Source: Azophilus sp965220835
GTDB taxonomy: Bacteria > Pseudomonadota > Gammaproteobacteria > Pseudomonadales > Azotimanducaceae
Length of the DNA stretch: 64,000 bases
NCBI GenBank assembly: GCA_965220835.1
Contig: OZ244842.1
Location: forward strand, 1,240,001-1,304,000
Direction: 5' to 3'
Shown: positions 7,878 through 15,598 of the stretch, piece by piece
How positions within the stretch are numbered: the stretch's first letter is position 1
How the letters are laid out: each line of letters begins with the position of its first letter
Position numbers and translations under genes: made by a program
Notes under the pieces: generated by a model
What the model was told of the DNA's origin: nothing
The model's database searches: none
What the model saw: the letters and a program-made list of their open reading frames with translations, nothing else

Positions 7878-8344
7878 GTAACTTCTCCCTCTGCATCGGC
7901 GGCCGTTGAAATGAACCTGCCTGTCATTGGTCCGCTGCCACAGACTTTTAGTTGGTGAAAACTAGTCGACTGTCGGATGGCGCCCTCCTCAACGATGTGC
8001 AGGGACATGACGTCTCGAGAAAAGATGAGTTTTTCCGCGTATCCCCCGATTTCAGCTCGGATCCTTTCCTCTCCAATGTACTTTTTGATCTCCCCGGTTG
8101 CAGTGCATTCGTACACTTTTTCGGCTGAGCCTTTGATGCTGGATCCTTCGCGCCAGAGCACGGCGATGTACCGCAGCAACATTCCCCTATAGGCATCAAG
8201 GCTGGAGCTTTTGAACCTCACCTCCACATACCAGCGTCCCGCAACGGGAGGCAATGGAAACACACATTCGCGCAAGAGGAAAAACAGGAATGCTAAGGCC
8301 AAGCCACCCATCACTGTCGAGAGTATGCTGCAAAGAAAGGTCAT
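7856..8344 (-). CDS. Membrane-anchored protein of unknown function, partner of the GT51 gene
   Basis: I do not recognise this protein of about 162 residues. An N-terminal hydrophobic segment (about residues 3-25) would anchor it in the inner membrane. The rest looks like a small beta-rich domain (GRWYVEVRFKSSS, YECTATGEIKKYIGEERI, LHIVEEGAIRQSTSF). The ATG at 8344 is chosen; TTG at 8353 and GTG at 8350 are in frame. The 22-base overlap with the GT51 gene indicates co-translation. It may regulate, target or neutralise the glycosyltransferase. GC content is low for this genome, consistent with transfer. The insertion sequence begins about 150 bases upstream. Confidence 0.6.
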   Translation of the reverse strand: MTFLCSILSTVMGGLALAFLFFLLRECVFPLPPVAGRWYVEVRFKSSSLDAYRGMLLRYIAVLWREGSSIKGSAEKVYECTATGEIKKYIGEERIRAEIGGYAEKLIFSRDVMSLHIVEEGAIRQSTSFHQLKVCGSGPMTGRFISTAADAEGEVTWQRQPF

Positions 8345-8491
8345 AGACACCAATCAGTTACAGTCTAACAGTCATCGTCCGAAAAGCCTCAGTCAAGGCC
8401 ATCAGCCTGGATGCCATACTGCGCATTCCTGTCGGGCAGCCCGTCGCGTCCGGGGATAGGGCGCTTGTAACGTATTGAGTTTGTTGCATGT

Positions 8492-10113
8492 CAGCAATTC
8501 CCGCTGGTCGCCCCAGTCGGTCTGTTGGGGGCGTTTTCGGTCGGGGACAGCGGCTTGGCGCCCGATGGAGGGAGGGGCGCCCCTCAGTGCCGTCCTGAAG
8601 TCCTTGTCCGGCTGCGTCGTCACCCCTGAGGAACCGCCCGTCGCACGCTTGGGCGCGGCCCCCGGTCAGGACGTGTCGAACGGCGTCAGGGCGGGCTTTT
8701 GGAAGCCGAACGCGAGCGCCCGGTAGAGGGCCTCCCAACTCTCGATGCGGTAGTCCATGAACAGCGACCGCATCCGCTCCCACAAGCGGATGCGGCGCTT
8801 CGACTTCGCCAGCGCCGCCTGGAACAGGCCGCAGCACCGCTGCTGGACCTGGTCGATCAGGAACGCGAGCGTCATCAACTGCGCGAGCACCGTCGACAGG
8901 TGCCGATGGCCGTGCCCGTAGTTGTGCTCAAGGCCGTAGCCTTGGTTCTTCAGGGTGTTGAAGGTCTCGTTCTCGATGCGCCAGCGCGCCCTTCCGGCGC
9001 GCATCAGCGATTCCACGTTCGATTCGTCGATGCCGACGTCGGTGACCCATGAGAAGCGCTGCGCCTTCCCGTCGGGCTTCGTCTCGGTCCACTCCAGGAA
9101 GTTCACCTCAAGGTCGCGGTTGGCGTCGTTGAGCGGCACCCCGTTGATGAAGCGGCAGCGGTGCCGCGTCCCGTCGGCGCCCTTCGTCGCGAGCGTGCGC
9201 GTCATCGGCGAGGCGCCCACCGTCTCGAACAGGTCCGCGTGGTCGCCGGGCTTCGCGCCCAGCACGAAGCGCATGTTGAGTTCCTGAAGGAGCCGGACGT
9301 GCGGCCCGTTCGACGCCAGCCCGTCCTCCACCACCATCAGCTTGAGGTGCGGGTGCTCGCGCCGCACGTCGCGCAGCAGGCGCTTCGCCGCGTTGCGCTC
9401 GCAGTCGTTCTTCGTCGCCCCGTCCCCGCGCAGGATCGGCTCCGGCGGCAGCGCGAACACCTCACGGAAGTCGGGATGCACGAGCGCGGCCCCGAGCATC
9501 TGGTGGTAGTACGTCCTCGTGCCGTCCCTGTGCTCCTTGACGCAGCAGCTGTCGCAGTGGACGGACTTCGACGAGAAGTGGCCGGTGCCGTCCACCGACA
9601 GCAGGTAGTGGCCGTCATGCCACGCGAACCCGTCAAGCCCCTTGCCGCGCTGCAGGGCCGAGAGCACCGCCTTGAAGGCGCCGCGCAGCTCCGACGGGTC
9701 CACCCGGTCGAGCCGCTCGCGCATCGTGGTGTCGGCGGGAACCTGCCGAACCCGGTAGAGGCGGCGCAGGTTCCCCCGAACGGCCCCGTCGCACCGCACG
9801 CCCTCCTCGAACTTCAGCAGCGAGGAATGCTTCATGCCGAACACCGCCAAGCCCGACATCAGGCAGTCCGCCAGGCTGATCCGCGGGTTCCCCACCGGGT
9901 CGCTGACCCGCTCGAACCGGCCGCGAACCAACCCCAGCAGCCCCGGCGCGCTGAGCGTCTTGCGAAGCAGGGTCTTCGACATGGCTGGTCACTCCAAGCC
10001 GCAAACTCGCCCGCATCATACTGTTTTTGAGGGAAAAGTCCGCGAACGGCTTTTCCTCGAAGCGCCGGAAACCCGCGGATTCACTGGACTGGTAGACTTA
10101 GCGGGAATTGCTG
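8492..10113 (-). mobile_element. Complete insertion sequence, IS4-like
   Basis: The element is 1622 bp. Its ends are inverted repeats: CAGCAATTCCCGCT at 8492-8505 and its exact reverse complement at 10100-10113. It carries one transposase gene on the minus strand. A 9-bp direct repeat abuts both ends, a target length compatible with the IS4 group. The transposase is intact, so the element may still be mobile. Confidence 0.92.
8666..9982 (-). CDS. DDE transposase of the insertion sequence
   Basis: This 438-residue transposase has an N-terminal region for DNA binding (ISLADCLMSGLAVF, LYRVRQVPADTTMRERLD) and a DDE RNase H-like core. LLSVDGTGHFSS gives the first Asp, LMVVEDGLASNGPH the second, and RWRIENETFNTLKNQGY the catalytic Glu in an IS4-like Y/R-E-K context. 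A CDSCC cluster near residue 150 is notable. The frame is full length with no stop. The start ATG is at 9982, about 118 bases inside the right end of the element. The exact IS family name needs a database comparison. Confidence 0.9.
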   Translation of the reverse strand: MSKTLLRKTLSAPGLLGLVRGRFERVSDPVGNPRISLADCLMSGLAVFGMKHSSLLKFEEGVRCDGAVRGNLRRLYRVRQVPADTTMRERLDRVDPSELRGAFKAVLSALQRGKGLDGFAWHDGHYLLSVDGTGHFSSKSVHCDSCCVKEHRDGTRTYYHQMLGAALVHPDFREVFALPPEPILRGDGATKNDCERNAAKRLLRDVRREHPHLKLMVVEDGLASNGPHVRLLQELNMRFVLGAKPGDHADLFETVGASPMTRTLATKGADGTRHRCRFINGVPLNDANRDLEVNFLEWTETKPDGKAQRFSWVTDVGIDESNVESLMRAGRARWRIENETFNTLKNQGYGLEHNYGHGHRHLSTVLAQLMTLAFLIDQVQQRCCGLFQAALAKSKRRIRLWERMRSLFMDYRIESWEALYRALAFGFQKPALTPFDTS

Positions 10114-10191
10114 GTTGCATGTGCTTTTTCTCAAATCTCCGATGCACGAATGGGACTAGTAGATTCTTCAACACACAAGCCCCATGGTTTC

Positions 10192-10452
10192 CTAGCCCGA
10201 AGCGACGCGCTCCAGCCGAACCATTCGCCTGTTGAGCCAGCGGCGGGCGGGTGGGAAGTCGAGCGCGGCGAAGGCCAGGCCGAGGGGGAACATCCAGAAG
10301 CCCAGGATGGGGAGGAAGCCAAACACGCCGGCCACCATCAGCAGCACGCCGATCAGCGTGCGCACCCCGGGCGGCACGTGGTCACGCCCCCAAGTTAGCG
10401 TGTTGACGGCGATTCGGGCGACCTTGCGCTTGAATGCCGAGTCCGAATCCAC
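10192..10452 (-). CDS. Small inner-membrane protein
   Basis: This 86-residue protein has a basic amphipathic N-terminus and one long hydrophobic stretch (about residues 30-65, TLIGVLLMVAGVFGFLPILG) that could form one or two membrane helices. A basic tail follows (ARRWLNRRMVRLER). It resembles small uncharacterised PGPGW-like membrane proteins. The GTG start lies five bases after the stop of the upstream MBL-fold gene on the same strand, so the two are co-transcribed. No specific function can be assigned. Confidence 0.6.
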   Translation of the reverse strand: MDSDSAFKRKVARIAVNTLTWGRDHVPPGVRTLIGVLLMVAGVFGFLPILGFWMFPLGLAFAALDFPPARRWLNRRMVRLERVASG

Positions 10453-10457
10453 TGCCT

Positions 10458-11561
10458 TCAGACCATCATTGGGCCGTCATCGGGCGCATCGTGGGCGTCC
10501 GGATGGGCGCGGCGGGGGAGGTCGGGGTCGATGGAAGTGAAGCGGTACTGTCCGTCCTCGTGCAAGGTGCGTTCGATGCGGTTGCGGTGCATCAGCAAGT
10601 GCAAATGAGCGATGGCTTCGCCTAGGGCCATCATCATCTGGCGTGGGTCGAGCCTGCGGGCGAAGAGCACCGGAAGCAAGTCCCGGGCGAGGGCAGGTTC
10701 CACGCAGTGCTCCTCAATGGCCAGCATGCGGTCCTCATGATGGCTGATGAGGTCGCGCAGACGCTTGCGAATGCCGAGGAAGGGCAAATTGTGGGCCGGC
10801 AGCACCAGGGTGTCATCCGGCGTGCTGAGGAAGCGGTCGTGAGACTCCATCCAGACCTTGAGCGGATTGGCGTCCGGCTCGGTTGGGTGGACGCTGACGT
10901 TGGACGTGATGATGGGCAATATCTGATCCCCTGAAATCATCACCTTGAGGGCGGCGCAGTACAGGCAGGCGTGTTCCGGGGAGTGGCCGGAGCCGACCAC
11001 CACGCGCCAATCGTGATGGCCGATGGTGAGCACGTCGCCATCCTGAAGCCGGTGGTAGCCGCTGGGCATCTCGGGCATGGACATGCCTTCCTTGCTGCGC
11101 CGCCCCCAGGCGTTGGCCAAGTCCTCCAAATAGGAGCGCGGCATGCCGGCGCGCAGGTAGAAGTCCTGGCCCAGCCAAGAGGTGTGGTGGCCGGGTCCGG
11201 TGTTGGCGAAGGCCCGGGCTTGGTAGTACTCGGCGCGGGTCATGTACAGCGGGCATCGGTACTCGTCGGTGATCATCTTGGACTGGCCGATGTGGTCCGG
11301 ATGCATGTGGGTGCAGATCACGCCCTTCACGGGCCGCCCGCCGAGTTCGTGCTTGAACACCTCCCGCCACCACTGGCCCGTCTCCTCGATGCCGAGACCG
11401 GTGTCGACCACCCACCAGCCGCCACGGTCCTCCAGCAGGTACAGGTTGATGTGCGAGAGCGAACCCGGCATGGGCATGGTGAGCCAGCGCACGCCATCCG
11501 CCACCTCCTGGGTGGTGCCGGCAGCGGGGTGGTCGGGGTAGGGGTAGCTCAGCTCGCTCAT
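10458..11561 (-). CDS. MBL-fold metallo-hydrolase with C-terminal winged-helix region
   Basis: This 367-residue protein has the metallo-beta-lactamase signature THMHPDHIGQ at about residue 90, after INLYLLEDRGGWWVVDTG. Further ligand motifs are GSGHSPEHACLY, MISGDQILP and LPAHNLPF. The C-terminal 100 residues (ALARDLLPVLFARRLDP...) look like the small winged-helix domain found in LACTB2-like and related hydrolases. Related proteins hydrolyse thioesters or lactones; here the substrate is unknown. The ATG start is MSELSYPYPD. It forms a two-gene unit with the small membrane protein gene downstream and lies near an SDR gene, which supports a catabolic role. Confidence 0.85.
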   Translation of the reverse strand: MSELSYPYPDHPAAGTTQEVADGVRWLTMPMPGSLSHINLYLLEDRGGWWVVDTGLGIEETGQWWREVFKHELGGRPVKGVICTHMHPDHIGQSKMITDEYRCPLYMTRAEYYQARAFANTGPGHHTSWLGQDFYLRAGMPRSYLEDLANAWGRRSKEGMSMPEMPSGYHRLQDGDVLTIGHHDWRVVVGSGHSPEHACLYCAALKVMISGDQILPIITSNVSVHPTEPDANPLKVWMESHDRFLSTPDDTLVLPAHNLPFLGIRKRLRDLISHHEDRMLAIEEHCVEPALARDLLPVLFARRLDPRQMMMALGEAIAHLHLLMHRNRIERTLHEDGQYRFTSIDPDLPRRAHPDAHDAPDDGPMMV

Positions 11562-11865
11562 ACAAAACTTGGCCTGAGGGGACAGGGCGGTGGATTATAA
11601 CCCAGCAAGATCACCATCCTCGGCCGACAGCGCCCGCACGCACCCACAGATTCGACGCGAGGGCGGGATGCTCACGAGCCGAGAAACCTTACTTGCCCGC
11701 GCATGGGTTTCGCGCAGCGGAACTCCCAACGCGTCTGTCCCCCTTCACCCGCCCGCTAGCGCGTGACCCAACGGTCGCGTCGCGACCGTTGGGTCACGCC
11801 TTTGCGTGTGTCCCTCTTTGCCCAGATAATCAGCCCCTTCCGATAAAGCACGAGAGGTTGCATTG
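11562..11865. other. Intergenic region with degenerate repeat and long palindrome
   Basis: No gene was recognised in the 304 bases between the divergent MBL-fold and SDR genes. At about 11705-11733 lies a degenerate A-hairpin of the double-hairpin family (GTTTCGC, GCA, GCGGAAC). It is followed by the perfect palindrome at 11761-11799. A CGAGGGCGGGATGC motif at 11658 recurs in other spacers. Confidence 0.6.
11761..11799. repeat. Perfect 19-bp-stem palindrome
   Basis: GCGTGACCCAACGGTCGCG (11761-11779) is followed by one T and then its exact reverse complement (11781-11799). The inner part (CGGTCGCG/CGCGACCG) resembles hairpin B of the dispersed repeat. No T-run follows on either strand, so it is not a classical terminator. 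Confidence 0.9.
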
Positions 11866-12660
11866 ATGGCAGGGCGAGTTGCAGGAAAGGTGGCGCTGGT
11901 CACTGGGGGCGCCAAGGGTCTCGGCGAAGCCGATGCCCGGGCGCTGGCGGCCGAAGGGGCGCGGGTGGTGCTGACCGATGTGGACGAGACAGCTGGTCAA
12001 GCGGTCGCGGAAGACATTGGCGCCGTCTTCAAGCACCAGGATGTCACTGACGAAGCGCGCTGGCAGGCGGTCATCGGCGAAATCAAGAGCGAGTTCGGGG
12101 CCTTGCACGTGTTGGTCAACAACGCCGGCATCGTGCTGCCTGGCAACATCGAAAGCCAGACGTTCGCCCAGTACCAAGCGCAAATGACGGTGATGGCCGA
12201 CGGCACCTTCCTCGGCAGCCAGCACGCCATCCCCTTGATGGCCGCGAGCGGCGGCGGCTCGATCATCAACATGGCCTCGGTGGTCTCGAAGCTCGCCTAC
12301 AGCGGCGTCGTGAGTTATGCCGCTGCCAAGGGCGCCATCGAGGGCATGTCCCGCTCCATCGCCGCCCACTGCTTGGAGTCCGGGTACCGAATTCGATGCA
12401 ACTCGATTCATCCCGGCGTCATCGACACACCAATGGTGCAGAACTTCGGCGCAGAGGCCGCTGAATCGGCAGAGACTGCTGCGCAGCTGCCCGAGGGGCC
12501 GCTCCCAGCCGAGGCCGGCGTGCTGGGGTCACCCAAGAACGTCTCTGACTTGGTGGTGTTTCTCGCATCGGATGAATCGGCCTTCATCACCGCCCAGGAG
12601 TTCGTCATCGACGGCGGCATGTCGATGCTGCCAGCGCCACTGGTCCACAAACTGCAGTGA
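11866..12660 (+). CDS. Short-chain dehydrogenase/reductase
   Basis: This 264-residue SDR has the Rossmann motif TGGAKGLG (residues 14-21), D-V-D for the NAD(H)-preferring acidic site, NNAG near residue 86, and the catalytic Ser (MASVVSKLAYSG) and YAAAK. The C-terminal PxxVSDLVVFLASDES..ITAQEFVIDGG is typical of classical SDRs acting on hydroxysteroids, sugar alcohols or 3-hydroxyacyl substrates. The ATG at 11866 follows GAGAGG. The acidic residue after strand 2 suggests NAD preference (inference). It is the last gene of the catabolic-looking region before the TCA operon. Confidence 0.88.
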   Translation: MAGRVAGKVALVTGGAKGLGEADARALAAEGARVVLTDVDETAGQAVAEDIGAVFKHQDVTDEARWQAVIGEIKSEFGALHVLVNNAGIVLPGNIESQTFAQYQAQMTVMADGTFLGSQHAIPLMAASGGGSIINMASVVSKLAYSGVVSYAAAKGAIEGMSRSIAAHCLESGYRIRCNSIHPGVIDTPMVQNFGAEAAESAETAAQLPEGPLPAEAGVLGSPKNVSDLVVFLASDESAFITAQEFVIDGGMSMLPAPLVHKLQ

Positions 12661-13052
12661 CCTCCAGCTAGCGTAGGACGGGTAGCCAGCCGCTCCCGGG
12701 ATAGGATTCTCAGCCTTTTGGTTGAGGTGGGTTGCGAAAGGTTTCTGAACATAGACAGCGCACAAGGGCGTTCCGCATGCAGGCGGACGTGTCCGGACAG
12801 TCCAGCGACTCGAATAACGAGCGCGGGGGCCTACCGCATGCGGGAGGAAGTGTCCCTGCTTAGACTGTCCCTGCTCAGAAAGTTGGCAAACCGGGATGCT
12901 GCGAATAGAATTCCCCACCGGATCGATCTGGACCGGTCAGGAACTGACTAGCGGGCCGGAATGGAACCGGTTGCCATCGTGGGCGGTACGCTGTTGCGGC
13001 GTAGGCTTGTGGCACGTTCCTAGCGTTTTCCGAATGACAAAGAACTTGGTTT
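12661..13052. other. Intergenic region carrying the sdh promoter
   Basis: These 392 bases contain no convincing gene. A sigma70-like promoter is present at 12883-12911, giving a leader of about 135 bases before sdhC. Direct repeats of GTGTCC and CTGTCC(CTGCT) occur at 12790-12880 and could be regulator contacts, but no known operator is recognised. Confidence 0.55.
12883..12911 (+). promoter_or_regulatory. Sigma70-like promoter for the sdh-suc operon
   Basis: TTGGCA (12883-12888) and TAGAAT (12906-12911) are separated by exactly 17 bases. Each hexamer differs from consensus at one position. It is the only strong candidate upstream of sdhC and points toward it. Confidence 0.65.
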
Positions 13053-13427
13053 ATGAGGCCCGAACGTCCAATCAATCTGTCGCTGACCCGGTTTCGTTGG
13101 CCGGTGACCGCCATCGCCTCCATCGCCCATCGGATCTCCGGGGTGCTGCTGTTCATCGGGTTCGCCTACCTGCTCTACCTGCTTGATCTGGCGCTGTCTT
13201 CCGAGGCGGGGTTTGAGCGGGCGGCAGGCCTCTTGGCAATGACCTTCCCCAAACTGGCGCTTTGGGGGGTTCTGGCGCTGCTGGCCTACCATCTGTTGGC
13301 GGGCATCAAGCACCTGCTGCTCGATCTGCACGTCGGGGATGGCTTGGTTGCAGCCAAACGCGCCTCATGGCTGGTATTCGCGGCTACCGTGGCGGCTGCC
13401 GCCTTGCTGGGGGCTTGGTTGTGGTAA
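13053..13427 (+). CDS. sdhC: Succinate dehydrogenase cytochrome b556 subunit
   Basis: This 124-residue subunit anchors succinate dehydrogenase in the inner membrane. It has three hydrophobic helices. The family start RPINLSLTRFRWPVTAIASIAHRISG supplies the Ser/Arg of the quinone site, and HLLAGIKHLLLDLH in the last third contains the haem b His ligand. The ATG start at 13053 gives the usual family length. It is the first gene of the sdhCDAB-sucAB-lpd-sucCD operon and overlaps sdhD by 7 bases. Confidence 0.93.
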   Translation: MRPERPINLSLTRFRWPVTAIASIAHRISGVLLFIGFAYLLYLLDLALSSEAGFERAAGLLAMTFPKLALWGVLALLAYHLLAGIKHLLLDLHVGDGLVAAKRASWLVFAATVAAAALLGAWLW

Positions 13428-13795
13428 CCCAGGTCACATCCTTGACGCGCAGCGGCTTGGCGGATTTTCTGATCCAGCGCGTCAGCGCCGTGGTGCTGGC
13501 CCTATACACCCTGTGCCTGCTCAGTTACTTCCTCGTCAATGAGGGCTTGGATCACCGCCAATTGGCCGAGTTTTTTGGTTCCGCCTCGATGCGCGCCTTC
13601 AGCGTTCTGGCGGTTCTCTCCACCGCCGCCCATGGCTGGGTGGGCATGTGGACGGTCGGCACGGACTACATTCGGCCGCACTACTTCGGCGCCCGGTCGG
13701 TGGTGTTCCGCATGGCTTACCAAATAGGCTGCGGCCTGCTGCTGTTCATCTACGTTTGGTGGGGCGTTCGCCTTTTCTGGACACTGCCCGGATAG
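13421..13795 (+). CDS. sdhD: Succinate dehydrogenase membrane anchor subunit
   Basis: This 124-residue, three-helix anchor partners SdhC in binding haem b and ubiquinone. The family motif HGWVGMWTVGTDYIRP, with the haem/quinone His and the Asp-Tyr pair, is present near residue 66. The GTG at 13421, inside the end of sdhC, is the best start because it gives the normal length (MVTQVTSLTRSGLADFLIQR); the open frame itself extends further upstream in the shadow of sdhC. The overlap implies translational coupling. The sdhA start follows 10 bases after the stop. Confidence 0.92.
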   Translation: MVTQVTSLTRSGLADFLIQRVSAVVLALYTLCLLSYFLVNEGLDHRQLAEFFGSASMRAFSVLAVLSTAAHGWVGMWTVGTDYIRPHYFGARSVVFRMAYQIGCGLLLFIYVWWGVRLFWTLPG

Positions 13796-13805
13796 GCTTC
13801 GAAAA

Positions 13806-15578
13806 ATGCCCACACTACGCAAACTGGAATTTGACGGCCTCATCGTTGGCGGCGGCGGCGCTGGCTTGCGGGCGGCCCTTGAGCTCGCCCAGTCCGGGCT
13901 GCGCACGGCGGTCATCTCCAAGGTGTTTCCCACCCGCTCCCACACGGTGTCCGCCCAAGGCGGCATCACCTGCGCCATCGCCAGCGAGGATCCGGACGAT
14001 GACTGGCGCTGGCACATGTACGATACGGTCAAGGGTTCGGACTACATCGGCGATCAGGACGCCATCGAGTACATGTGCAGCGAAGGCCCCCAGGCGGTCT
14101 TCGAGCTGGAGCACATGGGCCTGCCGTTTTCGCGCACCGAATCAGGCCGCATTTACCAGCGGCCGTTCGGGGGCCAGTCCAAGGACTACGGCAAGGGCGG
14201 GCAGGCGGCCCGCACCTGCGCCGCTGCCGACCGCACCGGGCATGCCCTGTTGCACACCCTCTACCAAGCCAACGTCAAGTGCGGCGCCACCTTTTTGAAC
14301 GAGTGGTTCGCCGTTGATTTGGTGAAGAACCAGGATGGCGCCGTGGCCGGCGTCATCGCTATCGAGATCGAGACCGGCAACGTGGTCTACGTGGCCTCCA
14401 GGGCCACGGTGCTGGCCACTGGCGGGGCGGGACGAATCTACGCCAGCACGACCAACGCGCTGATGAACACCGGGGACGGCGTCGGCATGGCGTTGCGCGC
14501 CGGCTTTCCCGTTCAGGACATCGAAATGTGGCAGTTCCATCCCACCGGCATCGCCGGCGCCGGCGTGCTGGTCACTGAAGGCTGCCGCGGGGAGGGCGGC
14601 TACCTGATCAACAAGGACGGCGAGCGCTTCATGGAGCGTTACGCGCCAACCGCGAAGGATTTGGCCGGCCGCGACGTGGTGGCCCGTTCCATGGTCATTG
14701 AAATTCTCGAAGGCCGCGGCTGCGGCGAGGCTGGGGACCACGTGCTGCTGAAGCTCGACCACCTCGGCGAGACCGTGCTCAACAGCCGTTTGCCGGGCAT
14801 TCTGGAGCTGTCGCGCACCTTCGCCCATGTGGATCCGGTGCGCGAGCCGATTCCCGTCGTGCCCACCTGCCATTACATGATGGGCGGCATTCCCACCCAA
14901 GTGCGCGGCCAGGCGCTCACCCAAGACGACGCGGGTCAGGACCGGGCCATCGAGGGCCTGTACGCCGCCGGAGAAGCGGCTTGCGTGTCCGTGCATGGCG
15001 CCAATCGGCTGGGCGGCAACTCGCTGCTCGACCTGATCGTGTTTGGGCGCGCGGCCGGGCTCCACATCGAGGAAACCGTGCGTCAGGGCATCAGCCACCG
15101 GGAGGCAAGCGAATCGGACCTTGAGGCCGCATACGCACGGCTCGCCCGCTGGAACGCCTCCACTTCCGGGGAAAGCGTGGCGGCGCTGAAGCGCGAGCTG
15201 CAGAACTGCATGCAGGCGAGCTTCGGGGTGTTTCGCACCGAAGAGCACATGCGCAAGGGCATTGAAACCCTCAAGGACTTGCGCCAACGCATCAATGCCG
15301 CACACCTGCCGGACAAGAGCAACGCCTTCAACACCGCTCGCCTGGAGGCCTTGGAACTCGACAACCTTTTCGAGGTGGCCTTCGCGACCGCCATCGCCGC
15401 CGAGGCGCGCCGGGAGAGCCGCGGCGCCCACGCGCGGGAGGACCATCAACAACGCGATGACGAAAACTGGTTGTGCCACTCCCTGTATTTCCCGGAAGAT
15501 GAGCGGGTGGCCAAGCGGGCGGTGAACTTCCAGCCCGCCACCGTGCCGGTCTTTGAACCGATGGAGCGCAAGTACTGA
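13806..15578 (+). CDS. sdhA: Succinate dehydrogenase flavoprotein subunit
   Basis: This 590-residue catalytic subunit oxidises succinate to fumarate. It has the FAD dinucleotide motif GGGGAGLRAAL near residue 16, and SHTVSAQGG with the His that covalently carries FAD. Substrate-site segments include WQFHPTGI, the TEGCRGEGG loop, the active-site Arg region and HYMMGGIPT. The C-terminus ends with the typical basic-then-hydrophobic tail VFEPMERKY. Length is normal for the gamma/alpha-type enzyme. It lies 10 bases after sdhD. A 114-base spacer with 14-nt tandem repeats separates it from sdhB, unlike the tight spacing elsewhere in the operon. Confidence 0.96.
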   Translation: MPTLRKLEFDGLIVGGGGAGLRAALELAQSGLRTAVISKVFPTRSHTVSAQGGITCAIASEDPDDDWRWHMYDTVKGSDYIGDQDAIEYMCSEGPQAVFELEHMGLPFSRTESGRIYQRPFGGQSKDYGKGGQAARTCAAADRTGHALLHTLYQANVKCGATFLNEWFAVDLVKNQDGAVAGVIAIEIETGNVVYVASRATVLATGGAGRIYASTTNALMNTGDGVGMALRAGFPVQDIEMWQFHPTGIAGAGVLVTEGCRGEGGYLINKDGERFMERYAPTAKDLAGRDVVARSMVIEILEGRGCGEAGDHVLLKLDHLGETVLNSRLPGILELSRTFAHVDPVREPIPVVPTCHYMMGGIPTQVRGQALTQDDAGQDRAIEGLYAAGEAACVSVHGANRLGGNSLLDLIVFGRAAGLHIEETVRQGISHREASESDLEAAYARLARWNASTSGESVAALKRELQNCMQASFGVFRTEEHMRKGIETLKDLRQRINAAHLPDKSNAFNTARLEALELDNLFEVAFATAIAAEARRESRGAHAREDHQQRDDENWLCHSLYFPEDERVAKRAVNFQPATVPVFEPMERKY

Positions 15579-15598
15579 CGAGGCTGCCTTGCACACCA

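Larger units (their letters stand above)
8483..10122. repeat. 9-bp target-site duplication flanking the insertion sequence
   Basis: GTTGCATGT occurs at 8483-8491 and again at 10114-10122, directly abutting the two ends of the element. Perfect identity of both copies implies a recent insertion. Confidence 0.9.

Noticed and set aside
9161..10030. Open frame on the plus strand across the transposase gene
   Set aside because: Antisense to the transposase, with composition typical of a shadow frame.
12718..12951. Small open frames in the sdhC upstream region
   Set aside because: No ribosome site, no recognisable similarity, and they overlap the predicted promoter.
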